The position numbers were made by a program, and so were the translations under genes. This document shows positions 34,823-45,000 of a DNA stretch of 64,000 nt, one piece after another. Origin of the DNA: Thermogemmatispora carboxidivorans (GTDB taxonomy: Bacteria; Chloroflexota; Ktedonobacteria; Ktedonobacterales; Ktedonobacteraceae); the NCBI RefSeq assembly GCF_000702505.1, contig NZ_JNIM01000001.1:4030001-4094000 (forward strand). The letters run 5' to 3'. The notes under the pieces are model-generated. The model made no database searches. It saw nothing but the letters and a program-made list of their open reading frames with translations, and was not told the DNA's origin. The number at the start of each line of letters is the position of its first letter. Positions within the stretch are counted from its first letter, which is position 1.

Positions 34823-35626
34823 TCAGGAGACGCCGCTGCCGCTGTGGCCCTGTCCGAAAGTCGGCTGGCTGCCAAAGTTATCCCCCCCTTGCTGATTGAA
34901 GAAGCCATTGCTGTCTTGAGATGAGCTGCTGCCCGTCGACGAGCTGGAGGCTGACGAAGAAGACGAGCCAGATGAGGATGAGCTGGCCCCGCTGCCGTTG
35001 CTCGTAGCATTGGTCGACGATGACGACGATGACGACGAGCTATTGCTGCTGGCCGGCGTGCTGACCTGGGACTGCGCGCCAGACGACGACGATGAGGAGG
35101 CAGTGGCACTGGCCTGGTGGAACGCCACCAGAGCGCTAAAGGTGCCGAAGCCCGCTACGGCCAGGGCCACAGCCCAGCGCTTCAGCCGTTGGGCCAGGCG
35201 CCTGGCCTGCTCCTTGGGCATGCTAAACCCTTTCTTCTGTCTCTGGCGCGCTGACGCGGCTGCCGGCTGGGCAGCTGCTCCCAGCGGCCTGGCCACTGGC
35301 GACGGGAGCTTTTCGGCTCCCGGGCCGCTCTGGGCTGAGAACGGTTGATGCCAGGAACGAGTGATCGCAGTCGCAGGCATGGGCACGGTCTCCCACCCGG
35401 TTCCCTGGGTGTTTCCTGGGCCGTAAGAGCCGGAGGGAGGATAGGTATAGGGGGCGTAGGGCCTATCAGGATTCTCTCCCCGAGCATTGCTCGAAGAGGG
35501 ATAGGCACCGCCGTAAGTTGCATAGGATCGGTAGGGGTAGGAGCCAGAAGCTCCATAGCCGCCATAGGAGCTGCCAGCGCTGCCAGTGCCCGTGGCGGTA
35601 TTTCGTTCTCTTCTCTCATCGTGCAT
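34823..35626 (-). CDS. Ser-rich single-pass membrane protein
   Basis: 267 aa. The N-terminal ~110 residues are Tyr/Gly/Ser/Pro-rich and cytoplasmic (SYGGYGASGSYPYRSY). A basic stretch (KEQARRLAQRLKRW) precedes one membrane helix (AVALAVAGFGTFSALVAF) at ~165. The outer ~90 residues are almost pure Ser with Thr, Asn and Gly, ending DNFGSQPTFGQGHSGSG. It is low-complexity and of unknown function; the outer tail could be a flexible spacer or flavinylation target, since apbE follows 34 nt downstream. RBS AGAGGTGAAACC directly precedes ATG 35626. Two OmpR-like motifs lie upstream. Confidence 0.75.
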   Translation of the reverse strand: MHDERRERNTATGTGSAGSSYGGYGASGSYPYRSYATYGGAYPSSSNARGENPDRPYAPYTYPPSGSYGPGNTQGTGWETVPMPATAITRSWHQPFSAQSGPGAEKLPSPVARPLGAAAQPAAASARQRQKKGFSMPKEQARRLAQRLKRWAVALAVAGFGTFSALVAFHQASATASSSSSSGAQSQVSTPASSNSSSSSSSSSTNATSNGSGASSSSSGSSSSSASSSSTGSSSSQDSNGFFNQQGGDNFGSQPTFGQGHSGSGVS

Positions 35627-35714
35627 GGTTTCACCTCTCGTGTGTAGAGCGCCTCGCGAAAGTAGAGCATCGGACTAGACAACCTCTAGCTTACCAAGCA
35701 TTTCTTAGGCTTCC

Positions 35715-35740
35715 ATTGGAGAAAGATGAGAAGCTTCTTA
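35715..35740 (-). promoter_or_regulatory. conserved 26-bp regulatory motif, copy 1
   Basis: ATTGGAGAAAGATGAGAA, then GC, then TTCTTA. The same motif with TT in place of GC occurs at 41870-41895, so 24 of 26 bases match. On the minus strand it reads as two TTCTC half-sites about 9-10 nt apart (TTCTCATC, TTTCTCC), the style of OmpR-family response-regulator sites. It lies ~90 nt upstream of the Ser-rich/apbE operon. A looser copy (ATTGGAAGAAAATGAGAA) sits at 35856-35873. The remainder of 35627-36199 has no gene. Confidence 0.6.
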
Positions 35741-36199
35741 CTCAGGCCCTCGGCTCAGCTACTCGTTCTGGGAGAGGCCAGCCCATCTCTCTGATCGGCC
35801 TCCCCTCGCTCTCAATGGCTCATCCTTAGCTATGCCACGTCACGATGAGAATTGCATTGGAAGAAAATGAGAACTCTCTCGCCCGCAGCCAGGAGAGAGC
35901 CGTCGGGGCAGGACAAGTCTCCGACGCTTGCTCGCGTCGGAGGACGCCAGGTGGCTCGGCTCGGGCCAGAGCCAGCGCCGCAAGCAAGGAGAAAAGTAGG
36001 AAAGAGAGGCCACACCGGTTCGGGGGCCAGCTCCACCGATGTGGTTGTTCGCAACTGAAGGCGCCGCCCCAGGCTTGACGCCATGCTGCCGCGCCGCAGC
36101 GGCCCCCTGCGGCAACCTGGGCCGGGACCAGGTCGCCCAGAGGAAGAGGCGTTAACGCCACAGGACGGGCCACAAACAGGTTCGCCGAAACGAACGTAC

Positions 36200-37660
36200 T
36201 CAGGCCACGCTGCAGCTCACGCCGTTGACGCTGAAGGACGTCGGCTTCCCGTTGGCAGTCGTCCAGGTGCCATTGAAGCCGGGTGTCGGGTTGACGCTCG
36301 CACCGGCGGCCACACTGCCATTATAGGAAGCGTTGGTCACCGTCACCGTGCTCCCCGACTGACTGAAGGTTCCATTCCAGCCCTGGGTCACTGTCTGCCC
36401 GGACGGGAAAGTGAAGGTCAGGCGCCAACTGCTCCAGGCGGTCGCACCCGTATTGGTGATCGTCAGGCTAGCAGTGAAGCCGCCCGGCCACTGGGCCGTC
36501 ACCGTATAGCTCACGCGGCAGCTCGTCCCAGCGGAAGCCGTCGGGGTTGGCGTTGGTGTGCGTGTCGCCGCTGCCGTTGGTGTCGGCGTCGGCGTGCGTG
36601 TCGCCGCTGCCGTTGGCGTTGGTGTCGGCGTTGCACCGCCGCTGGAGCCGTTGCCGCTGACGATGCCCACACCAGAGTAGGTTGTCACCTCATTGATGAC
36701 ATCACTGGCCGAATCAAGGGTGTAATTGTAGGGGGCCGTTGTAAAGGTTCCGACCTGAGTGATATCAACCGTCGCACCGCCGTAGTCGTTGCCGCGCGCG
36801 TTGGCGAAGCCATCTTCAGGACTATCGCCGGTCGTCGTCAGGGCGACATCAACATTGCGGAAGACGTTGTTTTCAACCAGCACCTGGGCACCCATGCGCG
36901 AATGGATGGCGCTGTCATCTACGTTCTGGTAGTAGTTGTTGTAGATGTGGCCGGTGCCAAAGCGCAGGCTGGGCAGGCGCGAATTGACGTTATAGAACCA
37001 GTTGTGATGGTAGGTCACATGGAGATGGCCAGTATCCTCCGAGGCATTCGAGTCGGAGTGGCCCACCAGCGAGACCTTGTAGTGGTCGTGCAGGCGGTTC
37101 CAGGAGACCGTGATGTAGTCGGCGGCGTGGGTGATGTCGACCAGGCCATCGTAGTAGTCTTTGCCGTGGTCCATGTCTGAGAAAAGATTGTTGTGATCGA
37201 CCCAGACATGCTGCGAGTGTTCGATATGGATAGCATCCCCGCTGGTGTTGCCGTCGGCACGCACGAAAGAGATGCTCAAGTTGCGAATGATCACATTGCT
37301 CACATCCTTGAGCGAGAGGCTAATGCCGACCAGCGAGGCTGTGGAACCCACCCCGATGATGCTGGTGTTGGAGCCAACATCAACATCGGTGTCACCCGTG
37401 ATCGTGCCACTGACGTAGACGATCTTGGGCGAGGAGCCTTTGACAGCGTTCTGCAGAGCAGAAAGCGTGCTGACGGTGGTCACGCTACCGCCGGCGCCGC
37501 CAGTGGTGCCGGCTCCATAGCCAACAAGCTGATCAACGGGAGCCGCCGCAGCCGTGTGTGTCCCCAAGAACACGGGTACGAGGGCGAGCCCGCCTCCGAC
37601 GAGGACGAGCAGCGTCAGAACAATTACCCATAATAGCTTCCTGCTTCCGATTCGCTTCAT
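36200..37660 (-). CDS. secreted PL1 pectate lyase with CBM2
   Basis: 486 aa. It has a signal peptide at 1-40 (WVIVLTLLVLVGGGLALV, cut near AAAA), a PL1 right-handed beta-helix at ~45-330, a Thr/Pro linker, and a CBM2 at ~385-486. Catalytic landmarks are HVWVDHNNLFSD, the family vWiDH motif, and NSRLPSLRFG, holding the R-x-P-x-x-R catalytic arginine region. The linker is built of tandem 36-nt repeats. PL1 enzymes cut polygalacturonate by beta-elimination with Ca2+. ATG 37660 follows AAGGAGG by 10 nt. With the GH30 enzyme it indicates plant cell wall degradation. Confidence 0.92.
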   Translation of the reverse strand: MKRIGSRKLLWVIVLTLLVLVGGGLALVPVFLGTHTAAAAPVDQLVGYGAGTTGGAGGSVTTVSTLSALQNAVKGSSPKIVYVSGTITGDTDVDVGSNTSIIGVGSTASLVGISLSLKDVSNVIIRNLSISFVRADGNTSGDAIHIEHSQHVWVDHNNLFSDMDHGKDYYDGLVDITHAADYITVSWNRLHDHYKVSLVGHSDSNASEDTGHLHVTYHHNWFYNVNSRLPSLRFGTGHIYNNYYQNVDDSAIHSRMGAQVLVENNVFRNVDVALTTTGDSPEDGFANARGNDYGGATVDITQVGTFTTAPYNYTLDSASDVINEVTTYSGVGIVSGNGSSGGATPTPTPTAAATRTPTPTPTAAATRTPTPTPTASAGTSCRVSYTVTAQWPGGFTASLTITNTGATAWSSWRLTFTFPSGQTVTQGWNGTFSQSGSTVTVTNASYNGSVAAGASVNPTPGFNGTWTTANGKPTSFSVNGVSCSVA

Positions 37661-37826
37661 GCGCACATTCCTCCTTGACGTTTCCGATTGAGGGTCCTCC
37701 TCTTGCGGCTGCAGCACAGGACACTATCAGGGTCGTTCATCCATCAGAATGAGCACCGCGGTTACTTACAGCAATGAGGCTCTCGCCCTTGTGCTACAGC
37801 ATAGATCATATCAAATGTGCAGTTTC

Positions 37827-37855
37827 ACAATACCAGATCATGGGGCTAGCGTCAA
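37827..37855 (-). promoter_or_regulatory. probable promoter of the pectate lyase gene
   Basis: On the minus strand TTGACG (37855-37850) and TATTGT (37832-37827) are 17 nt apart, giving a ~160-nt leader. The stretch 37661-38036 is AT-rich for this genome and otherwise gene-free. Confidence 0.5.
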
Positions 37856-38036
37856 TATTCTGGCCGCTTCTCCTGCTACAGCGGGGAGTCTTGACACAGA
37901 CGTTTATCGTGTGAAACCAGTTCTCAACTTGTGTCATTGACCACAACTCATCTATTGCCAGAACATACCAGAAAGTACCATTGATAGTAATTGCGTTGGA
38001 TATGAGCGAGAGGAGGGGTGAAGGGCCACACGCAGA

Positions 38037-38079
38037 GCGGGCCGGCTCTTGCTCTGGATGAGCAGAGGAGCCGACCCGC
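38037..38079 (-). terminator. terminator-like hairpin after the GT39 gene
   Basis: GCGGGCCGGCTC pairs with GAGCCGACCCGC (one mismatch), with an inner TGCTC/GAGCA stem. It lies ~110 nt past the GT39 stop. It lacks a T tract. Confidence 0.5.
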
Positions 38080-38188
38080 CCGCTTGTTGGAACAAGGTAG
38101 GACAGGACAGGTCAAAGGGAGGGCGAGACGGGACGCGGGCGCCCGCAGGAGGGGCCGGCGGCCTCGCCTCGCTGCGTATCTGCTTCGT

Positions 38189-40612
38189 TTAGTTGCCGGT
38201 GTACTCGTAGAGCTGGGCGCCGCCGCTGCTCGCGCCGGAGGATTGCCAGGCGCTGCTCGGCACCTGCTTGCAGTGCTGGGTGATCCAGTTAATCAACTCG
38301 CTCTGAACATCACCACGGCCACCACCGCCAGCTCCATTGATCAGGAAGAAGCGCACCTGGCCGCTCTTGACGAGCTGAGCCAGCTTGGCCGGCGTCAGAA
38401 TTGGATCGGTACCAGAGAAGCCGCCCATCGCCATCACCGGCTGATTGGTGGCCAGAATGATCGATTCGGCCTCATTGGAACTCATGACGGCAACCAGGTA
38501 CTTGGCGCCGTTGCGATGAGCCTGGAGGTAGTTAATGAGGGCCGTATTGACGCTGGGGCCCTCGCCACCGGCCCCGGCCCCGGCCCCATTGGGACGCTGG
38601 CCGTTCTGCCCAGAGGCAGCCCGCTCGAAGTCTCCAGAGTAGGAGCGATCGGCGGCGCTACTGTTTCCCGCGCCATTGAAGGCCCGGAAGCCGCCGGTTC
38701 CCAGGCCGCCAAACTGGCTGCCCGGGCCAGCCGTTGGGAGACTGGCCGCTTCGCCGCGCAGGACAGGGATGAAGGACCAGACCGCCGGCGTGAGCTGCAG
38801 CGCGATGAGGGCCACGACAAGAGCCGGCACCAACACTTGTGCTCGCTCGCGCAGGAAGGAGACAAAGCGCGCGATGAAGAGGATCAGGGCCGCCAGGGCG
38901 CAGGGCACGGCAATCAGGGGGATCAGCCAGGTGCCCCAGGCCGGATTACTGGTGATGATGTGAAGCTGCTCGAGAGCTGTCAAGAGCAGGGCCAGCGGCA
39001 GCAGCCAGCCGCGCCAGCCACGACGACGATAGTCGTGCCACATGACCACTACGCCAATACCGAAGAGGGCGGCGACCGCCGGGGCCATAGTGGTCAGGTA
39101 GTACTGATGGAAGAAGCCCGCCATCGAGAAGAAGACCGCTGTGGTGAGCAGCCAGACCCCCCAGAGCACCAGCCCCTGTTGTTCGGGGTCGCCCCGGAAG
39201 CGCGGTCGCCGCTGCCAGGCAATGGCCACGATAGCCAGCAGGGCCAGCGGCAGCAGCCAGACAATCTGGCCTCCGAGTGGTTCATCGAAGAGCCGGAATG
39301 GACCAGGCGTGCCGGTGCCGAACATGCCGCCCCCGTTCATACCTCCCTGGCCCTCTGGTGGCTGCCCCACGTTGTTAATCACGTACTGATTATCAGAGCC
39401 GGGATTGCCTGCCGGAGTAGTGGTCGGGCCGTTGTTGCTTCCGTTACCGCTATTCGTATTGCCTGTTCCATTGTTTGGGCCATTGCCCGGTGCCGTCCCT
39501 TCAGATGGGGAGCTACTGCCCTGCGAGGGTCCCTCTTGAGTGCCCGCAGGTGGTTGCCCACCTGGCTGGAAGTAGCCATTCGCGGGTGGCGTGGCGCTAG
39601 TGCCATTATTACCGTTTTGATTGGAAGAGCTACTATTTTGATTCGAAGAGCTACTACTACTGGAGTTACTGCCGCCGTTCCGCTCAAAGCTTGGCGGAGC
39701 CATATTGCTGCGCGCGCCCGGCCCAAAGCCAAATTGCCCAAGGAGACGTTGAATACCGTTGTAGCCCAGGGCCAGGCTGATCTCTGAGTTGTCCTGGCTG
39801 GAGCCGACGTACGGACGGGCTGAGGCCGGGGTCAGGTCGACGGCCAGGGCCCAGGATAAGGAAACGGCCAGCATGAGGACGGCAGCCAGGGCCAGATGGC
39901 CGATGCGCACCCAAATGCGCCGTGGAGCGGCCAGCAAGTAGAGCAGGCCGTAGGCTGGCACAACGAGGTAGGCTTCGAGCATCTTGATGTTGAAGCCTAA
40001 GCCGATAAAGAGAGCGCACAGCAGCAGCCAGCGCAGTTTCCCTGTCTCGGCAGCCCGCATGACGGCCCAGGCACCGAGCAGCATGACAAAGACCAGCGTG
40101 CTATCGATGGTGTTGTTGCGGTTGGTGACGACGCTGATCGGGCTGATGGCCAGGGCCAGGGCCGCTAGCAGGCCGGCGGTGGTGCCAAAGTGTCGCTGCA
40201 CAAGATAGTAGAGCAGCAGGACGGAGAGGACGCCCGCCAGGGCCTGGGGCAGCAGGACGCTGAAGGCCGTGAAGCCGAAGATTTTGGCGCTGGCAACTTG
40301 CAGCCAGAAGCCCAGGGGTGGCTTGTCGATGGTGACGAAGCCGCCGGGATCGAAGGAGACGAAGAAGAAGTTGTGCCAGCTATCGAGCATGCTGCGTACG
40401 CCCGCGGCGTAGTAGAGATTGCCGAAGCCATTGGCGCCGAGCTGGTAGAAGTTGAGAAAGACAGAGAGCAGGGCGATGGCCGCTAAGGCGAGGCGCCGCC
40501 AGAGCGGTGGCCAGTCCCACTTTGTGGCCAATGGTGGCGTTGTGTCGGCAACCAGCGGCTGCTCGATCTCCGCTAGGGCCGGAGTCGGAGCCGGGGTCGG
40601 TGTTTCCATCAT
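38189..40612 (-). CDS. GT39-family membrane glycosyltransferase (YkcB-like)
   Basis: 807 aa. A polar N-terminus is followed by ~12 membrane helices. The first outer loop carries GVRSMLDSWHNFFF and FVTIDKPPLGFW, characteristic of the ArnT/PMT-like GT39 branch that uses polyprenyl-phosphate sugars. Between helices at ~290-400 is a long Ser/Asn/Gly-rich low-complexity insert. The C-terminal extracytoplasmic domain has NQPVMAMGGFSGTDPI and LVKSGQVRFFLI, typical of the YkcB group. It would add sugars to lipids, wall polymers or proteins outside the cell. Its ATG overlaps the stop of gtrA as ATGA, so the two are translationally coupled. Confidence 0.9.
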   Translation of the reverse strand: MMETPTPAPTPALAEIEQPLVADTTPPLATKWDWPPLWRRLALAAIALLSVFLNFYQLGANGFGNLYYAAGVRSMLDSWHNFFFVSFDPGGFVTIDKPPLGFWLQVASAKIFGFTAFSVLLPQALAGVLSVLLLYYLVQRHFGTTAGLLAALALAISPISVVTNRNNTIDSTLVFVMLLGAWAVMRAAETGKLRWLLLCALFIGLGFNIKMLEAYLVVPAYGLLYLLAAPRRIWVRIGHLALAAVLMLAVSLSWALAVDLTPASARPYVGSSQDNSEISLALGYNGIQRLLGQFGFGPGARSNMAPPSFERNGGSNSSSSSSSNQNSSSSNQNGNNGTSATPPANGYFQPGGQPPAGTQEGPSQGSSSPSEGTAPGNGPNNGTGNTNSGNGSNNGPTTTPAGNPGSDNQYVINNVGQPPEGQGGMNGGGMFGTGTPGPFRLFDEPLGGQIVWLLPLALLAIVAIAWQRRPRFRGDPEQQGLVLWGVWLLTTAVFFSMAGFFHQYYLTTMAPAVAALFGIGVVVMWHDYRRRGWRGWLLPLALLLTALEQLHIITSNPAWGTWLIPLIAVPCALAALILFIARFVSFLRERAQVLVPALVVALIALQLTPAVWSFIPVLRGEAASLPTAGPGSQFGGLGTGGFRAFNGAGNSSAADRSYSGDFERAASGQNGQRPNGAGAGAGGEGPSVNTALINYLQAHRNGAKYLVAVMSSNEAESIILATNQPVMAMGGFSGTDPILTPAKLAQLVKSGQVRFFLINGAGGGGRGDVQSELINWITQHCKQVPSSAWQSSGASSGGAQLYEYTGN

Positions 40613-41574
40613 AGCGTTTCGGGTCCTTTCCTCCTCGACAGGGTTTGATGGACATGCGGTGTTTCTGACGTCAGGATGCTACCTTCGGCAGACGAGGGCC
40701 TCCTTTGTGGATAAGGCCGTTGCTGGGATGAAAGATGCAGGCTTGCCCCTCTTTGAGCAGGTCGACGCTGGACAAAGACCCAGAGCCGCAGGCCAAGGTA
40801 GGAGATGAGGGAGGTGCCCCCAATGGCGATGACTTTGGCGGCGTTGGTCCAGAGGGTCGGGTTGACCAGGACGTGCTGCAGGGCCAGGCCTGCCAGCCAG
40901 AGAATGCCGCTGCTCCAGAGGCTGCCGCTGAGGGTGATGAGGGCGAAGCGCCAGAGTTCGCCGCTCGTGACTGGCTCGCGCTTGCCAAAGGTCCAATACT
41001 TGTTGAGGATAAAGCTGTTGATGGCTCCCACACAGTAGGCGACGATGTTGCAGGCCAGGAGCAAGGGCGCGCTCCTAACGTCCAGGAGCCAGACCAGGAT
41101 GTTGAGGACGACGATGTCGACCAGGGTGTTGAGACCACCGGTGATGGCAAAGCGCAGGAGCTGGCCAAGGTTTCTAGCTGCGTGGCCTTGCTCTCCGCCA
41201 GCCTTGGCTGCCACAGCTCGCTTGCTCTGATCCGGTTCAGGGTAGCTGGTGTTCGGCCCCTCCGGCTCCTCCTGCCCCTGATCGGTCAGGCTGACAATGA
41301 GGGCCTCGTCCTGACCAGTCGGCACGAGGGCCAGGGAGATGGCCAGACCCGGCTCCGGCAGGCTGAGCCGATAGAGCTTCGTAGGCCGCAGAATGCGCTG
41401 CGCTCGCTGAGTTTGCCGCGACAGCGACTGGCGCTGACTCAGCTGCGCCTGCCGGGTCATCACTGGTCGTGGCTCAGATGCAACGCCGGCGCTTTCTGCG
41501 AGTCGCTCCGGATTGCGTCCCACCTGAGCAGGCCGGCGGGCTGGTTCACCAGCTGGCCGTTCTAGCAGAATCAA
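40609..41574 (-). CDS. GtrA-family membrane protein
   Basis: 321 aa. The first ~135 residues are polar, Arg/Gln-rich and without known domain, unusually long for GtrA. Residues ~138-265 hold four membrane helices of the GtrA domain (LLRFAITGGLNTLVDIVVLNIL, NSFILNKYWTF, the latter a hallmark). A basic tail closes the protein. GtrA proteins are thought to flip or present polyprenyl-linked sugars, here probably feeding the coupled GT39 enzyme. The start is TTG 41574 with AGAGGAG 9 nt upstream; there is no better ATG before the domain except within the polar part. Confidence 0.85.
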   Translation of the reverse strand: MILLERPAGEPARRPAQVGRNPERLAESAGVASEPRPVMTRQAQLSQRQSLSRQTQRAQRILRPTKLYRLSLPEPGLAISLALVPTGQDEALIVSLTDQGQEEPEGPNTSYPEPDQSKRAVAAKAGGEQGHAARNLGQLLRFAITGGLNTLVDIVVLNILVWLLDVRSAPLLLACNIVAYCVGAINSFILNKYWTFGKREPVTSGELWRFALITLSGSLWSSGILWLAGLALQHVLVNPTLWTNAAKVIAIGGTSLISYLGLRLWVFVQRRPAQRGASLHLSSQQRPYPQRRPSSAEGSILTSETPHVHQTLSRRKGPETL

Positions 41575-41869
41575 TACTGTCTCTCCTCTTTCTGATTGTT
41601 CTCTGCTTCGTGTGCTTCGCTCTGCTGTTCTCTATTGCTTGATCTATGCCCGATGCGGTCTTCGCGTGCTCGCTCCATTGCTGCTATTGCGCTATCCAGG
41701 CGTCGGCGCGCTCCAGCGCTGCAAACCGAGACCAGATGGCTTTCGACAGGGCCGCCACCCGTCCAGGTATCGCCTCGTCGGCACGCGCTGGCCCCGACAC
41801 TGCTGAGGTCGGCGCCCGCCCCCAGGTCTCCCTGTCGCCTTTAGCATAGGGGCCTTTCTTTGAAAAAAG

Positions 41870-41895
41870 ATTGGAGAAAGATGAGAATTTTCTTA
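41870..41895 (-). promoter_or_regulatory. conserved 26-bp regulatory motif, copy 2
   Basis: ATTGGAGAAAGATGAGAA followed by TTTTCTTA, matching 24 of 26 bases of the motif at 35715-35740. It lies ~300 nt upstream of gtrA and ~85 nt ahead of the defence-operon promoter on the other strand, so either unit could be its target. The gap 41575-41980 otherwise shows no gene. Confidence 0.55.
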
Positions 41896-41980
41896 TGAAT
41901 GACGATGGCGGCCCCTCAGCCCCGCTGAGCGCCGCTTGCGCTCCGGGTCCGGCTCTGCTCAAGACGAATTGTTTGCCGAC

Positions 41981-42009
41981 TTGATCTAGAGATGCCGATA
42001 TAGTACAAT
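41981..42009 (+). promoter_or_regulatory. promoter of the helicase-methylase-ATPase operon
   Basis: TTGATC (41981-41986), a 17-nt spacer and TACAAT (42004-42009). Start near 42016 leaves a 50-nt leader to the TTG start codon at 42066, and rules out the TTG at 42009, which is part of the -10 box. Confidence 0.75.
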
Positions 42010-42065
42010 TGGCGACAGGCACTACGGTTGCGACGTTCGTCAGGTCTGGTAAGGAGCAGTTTCCT

Positions 42066-45000
42066 TTGAGTGGTTCGGGTAGTGACCCTTCAGACCCGAC
42101 AGCCTTTCCTCCATCCGAGCAGTCGCTCCGTCGACACCGGCCTCACGAGGAGGAGCAGGCCCAGTGGCCAGTTTCTCATCTTGATCTTGTGCAACAAGCC
42201 CAAGAGGGCACTCTCCCCAGGCCGCCAGCCGGCCACATTGAGCCGCTGACCGGGCTGACAGCTTCTCACTCTCCCCCAAAAGTCCTAGCCGCCTGGGAGC
42301 GGGCCGGTTCCTGGCGAGCGGGGCCGCCCGATTTTGACGCTGATCCGGTGGTGGTGCGCACGGTGGTCGAGGGCGAACGCCTCTCTTATGCCTATTTATT
42401 TAATCCTACCTTTGCATCCGAGGTGGCACTGATCGATCCTCTGCCCCATCAACGGATCGCCGTTTATGAGTATCTGCTGCCTCAGTCTCGATTGCGCTTT
42501 CTGCTGGCGGATGATGCGGGCGCTGGGAAGACGATTATGACTGGTCTCTATATCCGCGAGATGCTGAGCCGGCGCTTGATTACGCGCGTACTGATTGTCT
42601 CTCCGGCGGGTCTGGTCGGCAACTGGCGTCATGAGCTGCAGCGGCTGTTCAATCTGCCGTTTCGCATCGTGGTGGGCAGTGAGGCGCGTGGGAGCAATCC
42701 GTTTGTGGGACCGGAGAGCAACCTGCTGATTGTGAGCGTGGATACGCTGGCCGGCGAGCGTCTTTTTCGGCGTTTGCAGGAGGAGACGGTTGAGCCGTAC
42801 GATCTGGTGGTTTTTGATGAGGCCCACAAGCTGAGCGCGAGTTTCGACAGCGATGGGCGCTTGCGGGCCACGGATCGCTATCGGCTGGCGGAGGCGCTGG
42901 CTGGCATTCCCACCGATGACGCGCGCTGGTCGCTGTCGTGGAGCTGTCATCATTTGCTGTTGTTGACGGCGACGCCGCATATGGGGAAGCCTGATCCTTA
43001 TTATTGCCTCTGGCGCTTGCTGGAGCCGGAGCTGCTGTCAACGCCGCAGGCTTTCGAGCAGTTCCCGGCGGAGGAGCGCCGGCGCCATTTTTTGCGCCGT
43101 GTGAAAGAGGAGTTGGTGACGCTCGACGGGCGCCCGCTCTATCCGCCGCGCCTGGCGACAACCTTGCGCTACGAGTTGAGTCCGCCGGAGCAGGCTCTGT
43201 ATGAGGAGACGACGGAGTATATCCGCACGACCTACAACCGCGCGAGCCTGCTGAACCGTCAGGCGGCGCGTCTGGCGATGAGCGTTTTTCAGCGCCGGCT
43301 GGCCAGTTCGACCTATGCCCTGCTGCGCTCGCTGGAGCGTCGTCTGGAGCGGCTCGATGACTTGATCGCGCGCGTACGTCGGGGGGAGCTGCCGTCCGCA
43401 CGCTTGCGGCAATTGACACAGGCAGCCTTGTCCGAGCTGAGCGATCCGTTGGAGACGAAGACCGCCGATGAGGAGGAGCGTGTCGCAGGCCAGGAGGAGC
43501 ATGAGCGGGCTGAGGAGGAGATTCTCCGGGCGGTGCTGGCCTCGTCGTTGCAGGAGCTGGAGGTGGAACGCGCGCAGGTGGCCAGGTTGCTGGCTCAGGC
43601 TCGCCAGGTCTATGAGCGGGGGTCGGAGGCGAAGTTTGAGAAGTTGCGCGAGGTGCTGCGAGATCCGCGCTTCGCCGGGGAGAAGCTGATTATTTTTACG
43701 GAGCATCGCGATACGCTGGAGTTTTTGCAGCGTCGCCTGGAGGCGCTGGGCTTTACAGGCCAGTTGGCGGTGATTCATGGCGGGATGGATTATGAGGAGC
43801 GCGAGCAGGCGGTGTCATTTTTCCGCAGGCCACTCACCGAGGGCGGAGCGCGCTATTTGCTGGCGACGGACGCCGCTGGCGAGGGGGTCAATCTGCAGGT
43901 GGCCTGGCTGCTGGTGAACTATGATCTGCCGTGGAATCCGGCCCGCCTTGAGCAGCGCATGGGGCGTATTCATCGCTATGGTCAGCAGCATGACTCGGTC
44001 TCTATTGTCAATTTGGTGGCGGGCAATACGCGCGAGGGCCGGGTGATGGAGCGCCTGCTGGAGAAGCTGGAGGCGATCCGCCAGGAGCTGGGGAGCGATA
44101 AGGTCTTCGATGTGATCGGGCGCCTGCTGGAAGGGGTGTCGTTGCGCGAGTATATGGAGCGGGTGGTCTTGGGGCCGGCGGAGGTGACAGAGGAGATCGG
44201 GCGGCGTCTGGAGGAGTCGCTGACGGCGCAGCGGGTGCGCGCTGAGCAGGAGGAGGAGCGCCGACGCTATGGGCTGAGCGAGGGAGCGGCGGGAACAGGG
44301 GCGGATGCCATCAGGCGGGAGCTGCCTCGCCTGCGCCAGGAGTTGGAGCGGGAGCGCTATCGCCGCTTGTTGCCGGGCTACGTGCGGGCTTTTGTGGAGC
44401 GGGCGGCGCCGTTGCTCGGGTTGCAGGTTGAGGACTATGGCGATGGGACGTTTGGGCTGCGCGAGCGGATGGCGGGGGCCTTGGAGCAATTGACGCCGGC
44501 GCTGGAGCGCTATCCGTTGTCGCGTCGCAGGCGCTTGACGGTTTATCCGCCACGCGCGGATGAGGAGGTGATCTTTCTCTATCCGGGGGAGCCGGTCTTT
44601 GATCGGCTGCAGCATCTGATCTGGGCCCGCTATGCTGAGCAGGCGGAGCGCGGGGCGATCTTTATCGATCCGACGGCGCGCCGCCCATATATGTTCTTTT
44701 TGCTGCGCCTGGTGGTGCGGCGCGAGGGCGATGCCAGTCTGCGGGCCTTGCAGCGGCCTGAGCTGGTGCGGGTGGCGCTGGTCGGGGTGCGCCAGGAGGA
44801 GGGTGGGACGCTGAGCGAGTGCCCGGCGGAGCAGTTGCTGCTCTTGCGCGATGGCAGCGGCGATGAGGATCAGGCGGAGCGGGCGCGCCGGGCGCTGGAG
44901 CTTTGGGCGCCGCTTTGGCCGCAGCGAATGGAGGCGCTGGAGGCTTTTGTGCGCGAGACGGTCGGTAAGCGCCTGGTCGAGGAGCGGCGCGCGGCTCTTC

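Noticed and set aside
36083..37180. 365-codon plus-strand ORF opposite the pectate lyase
   Set aside because: The minus strand encodes an intact PL1-CBM2 enzyme with signal peptide and catalytic motifs.
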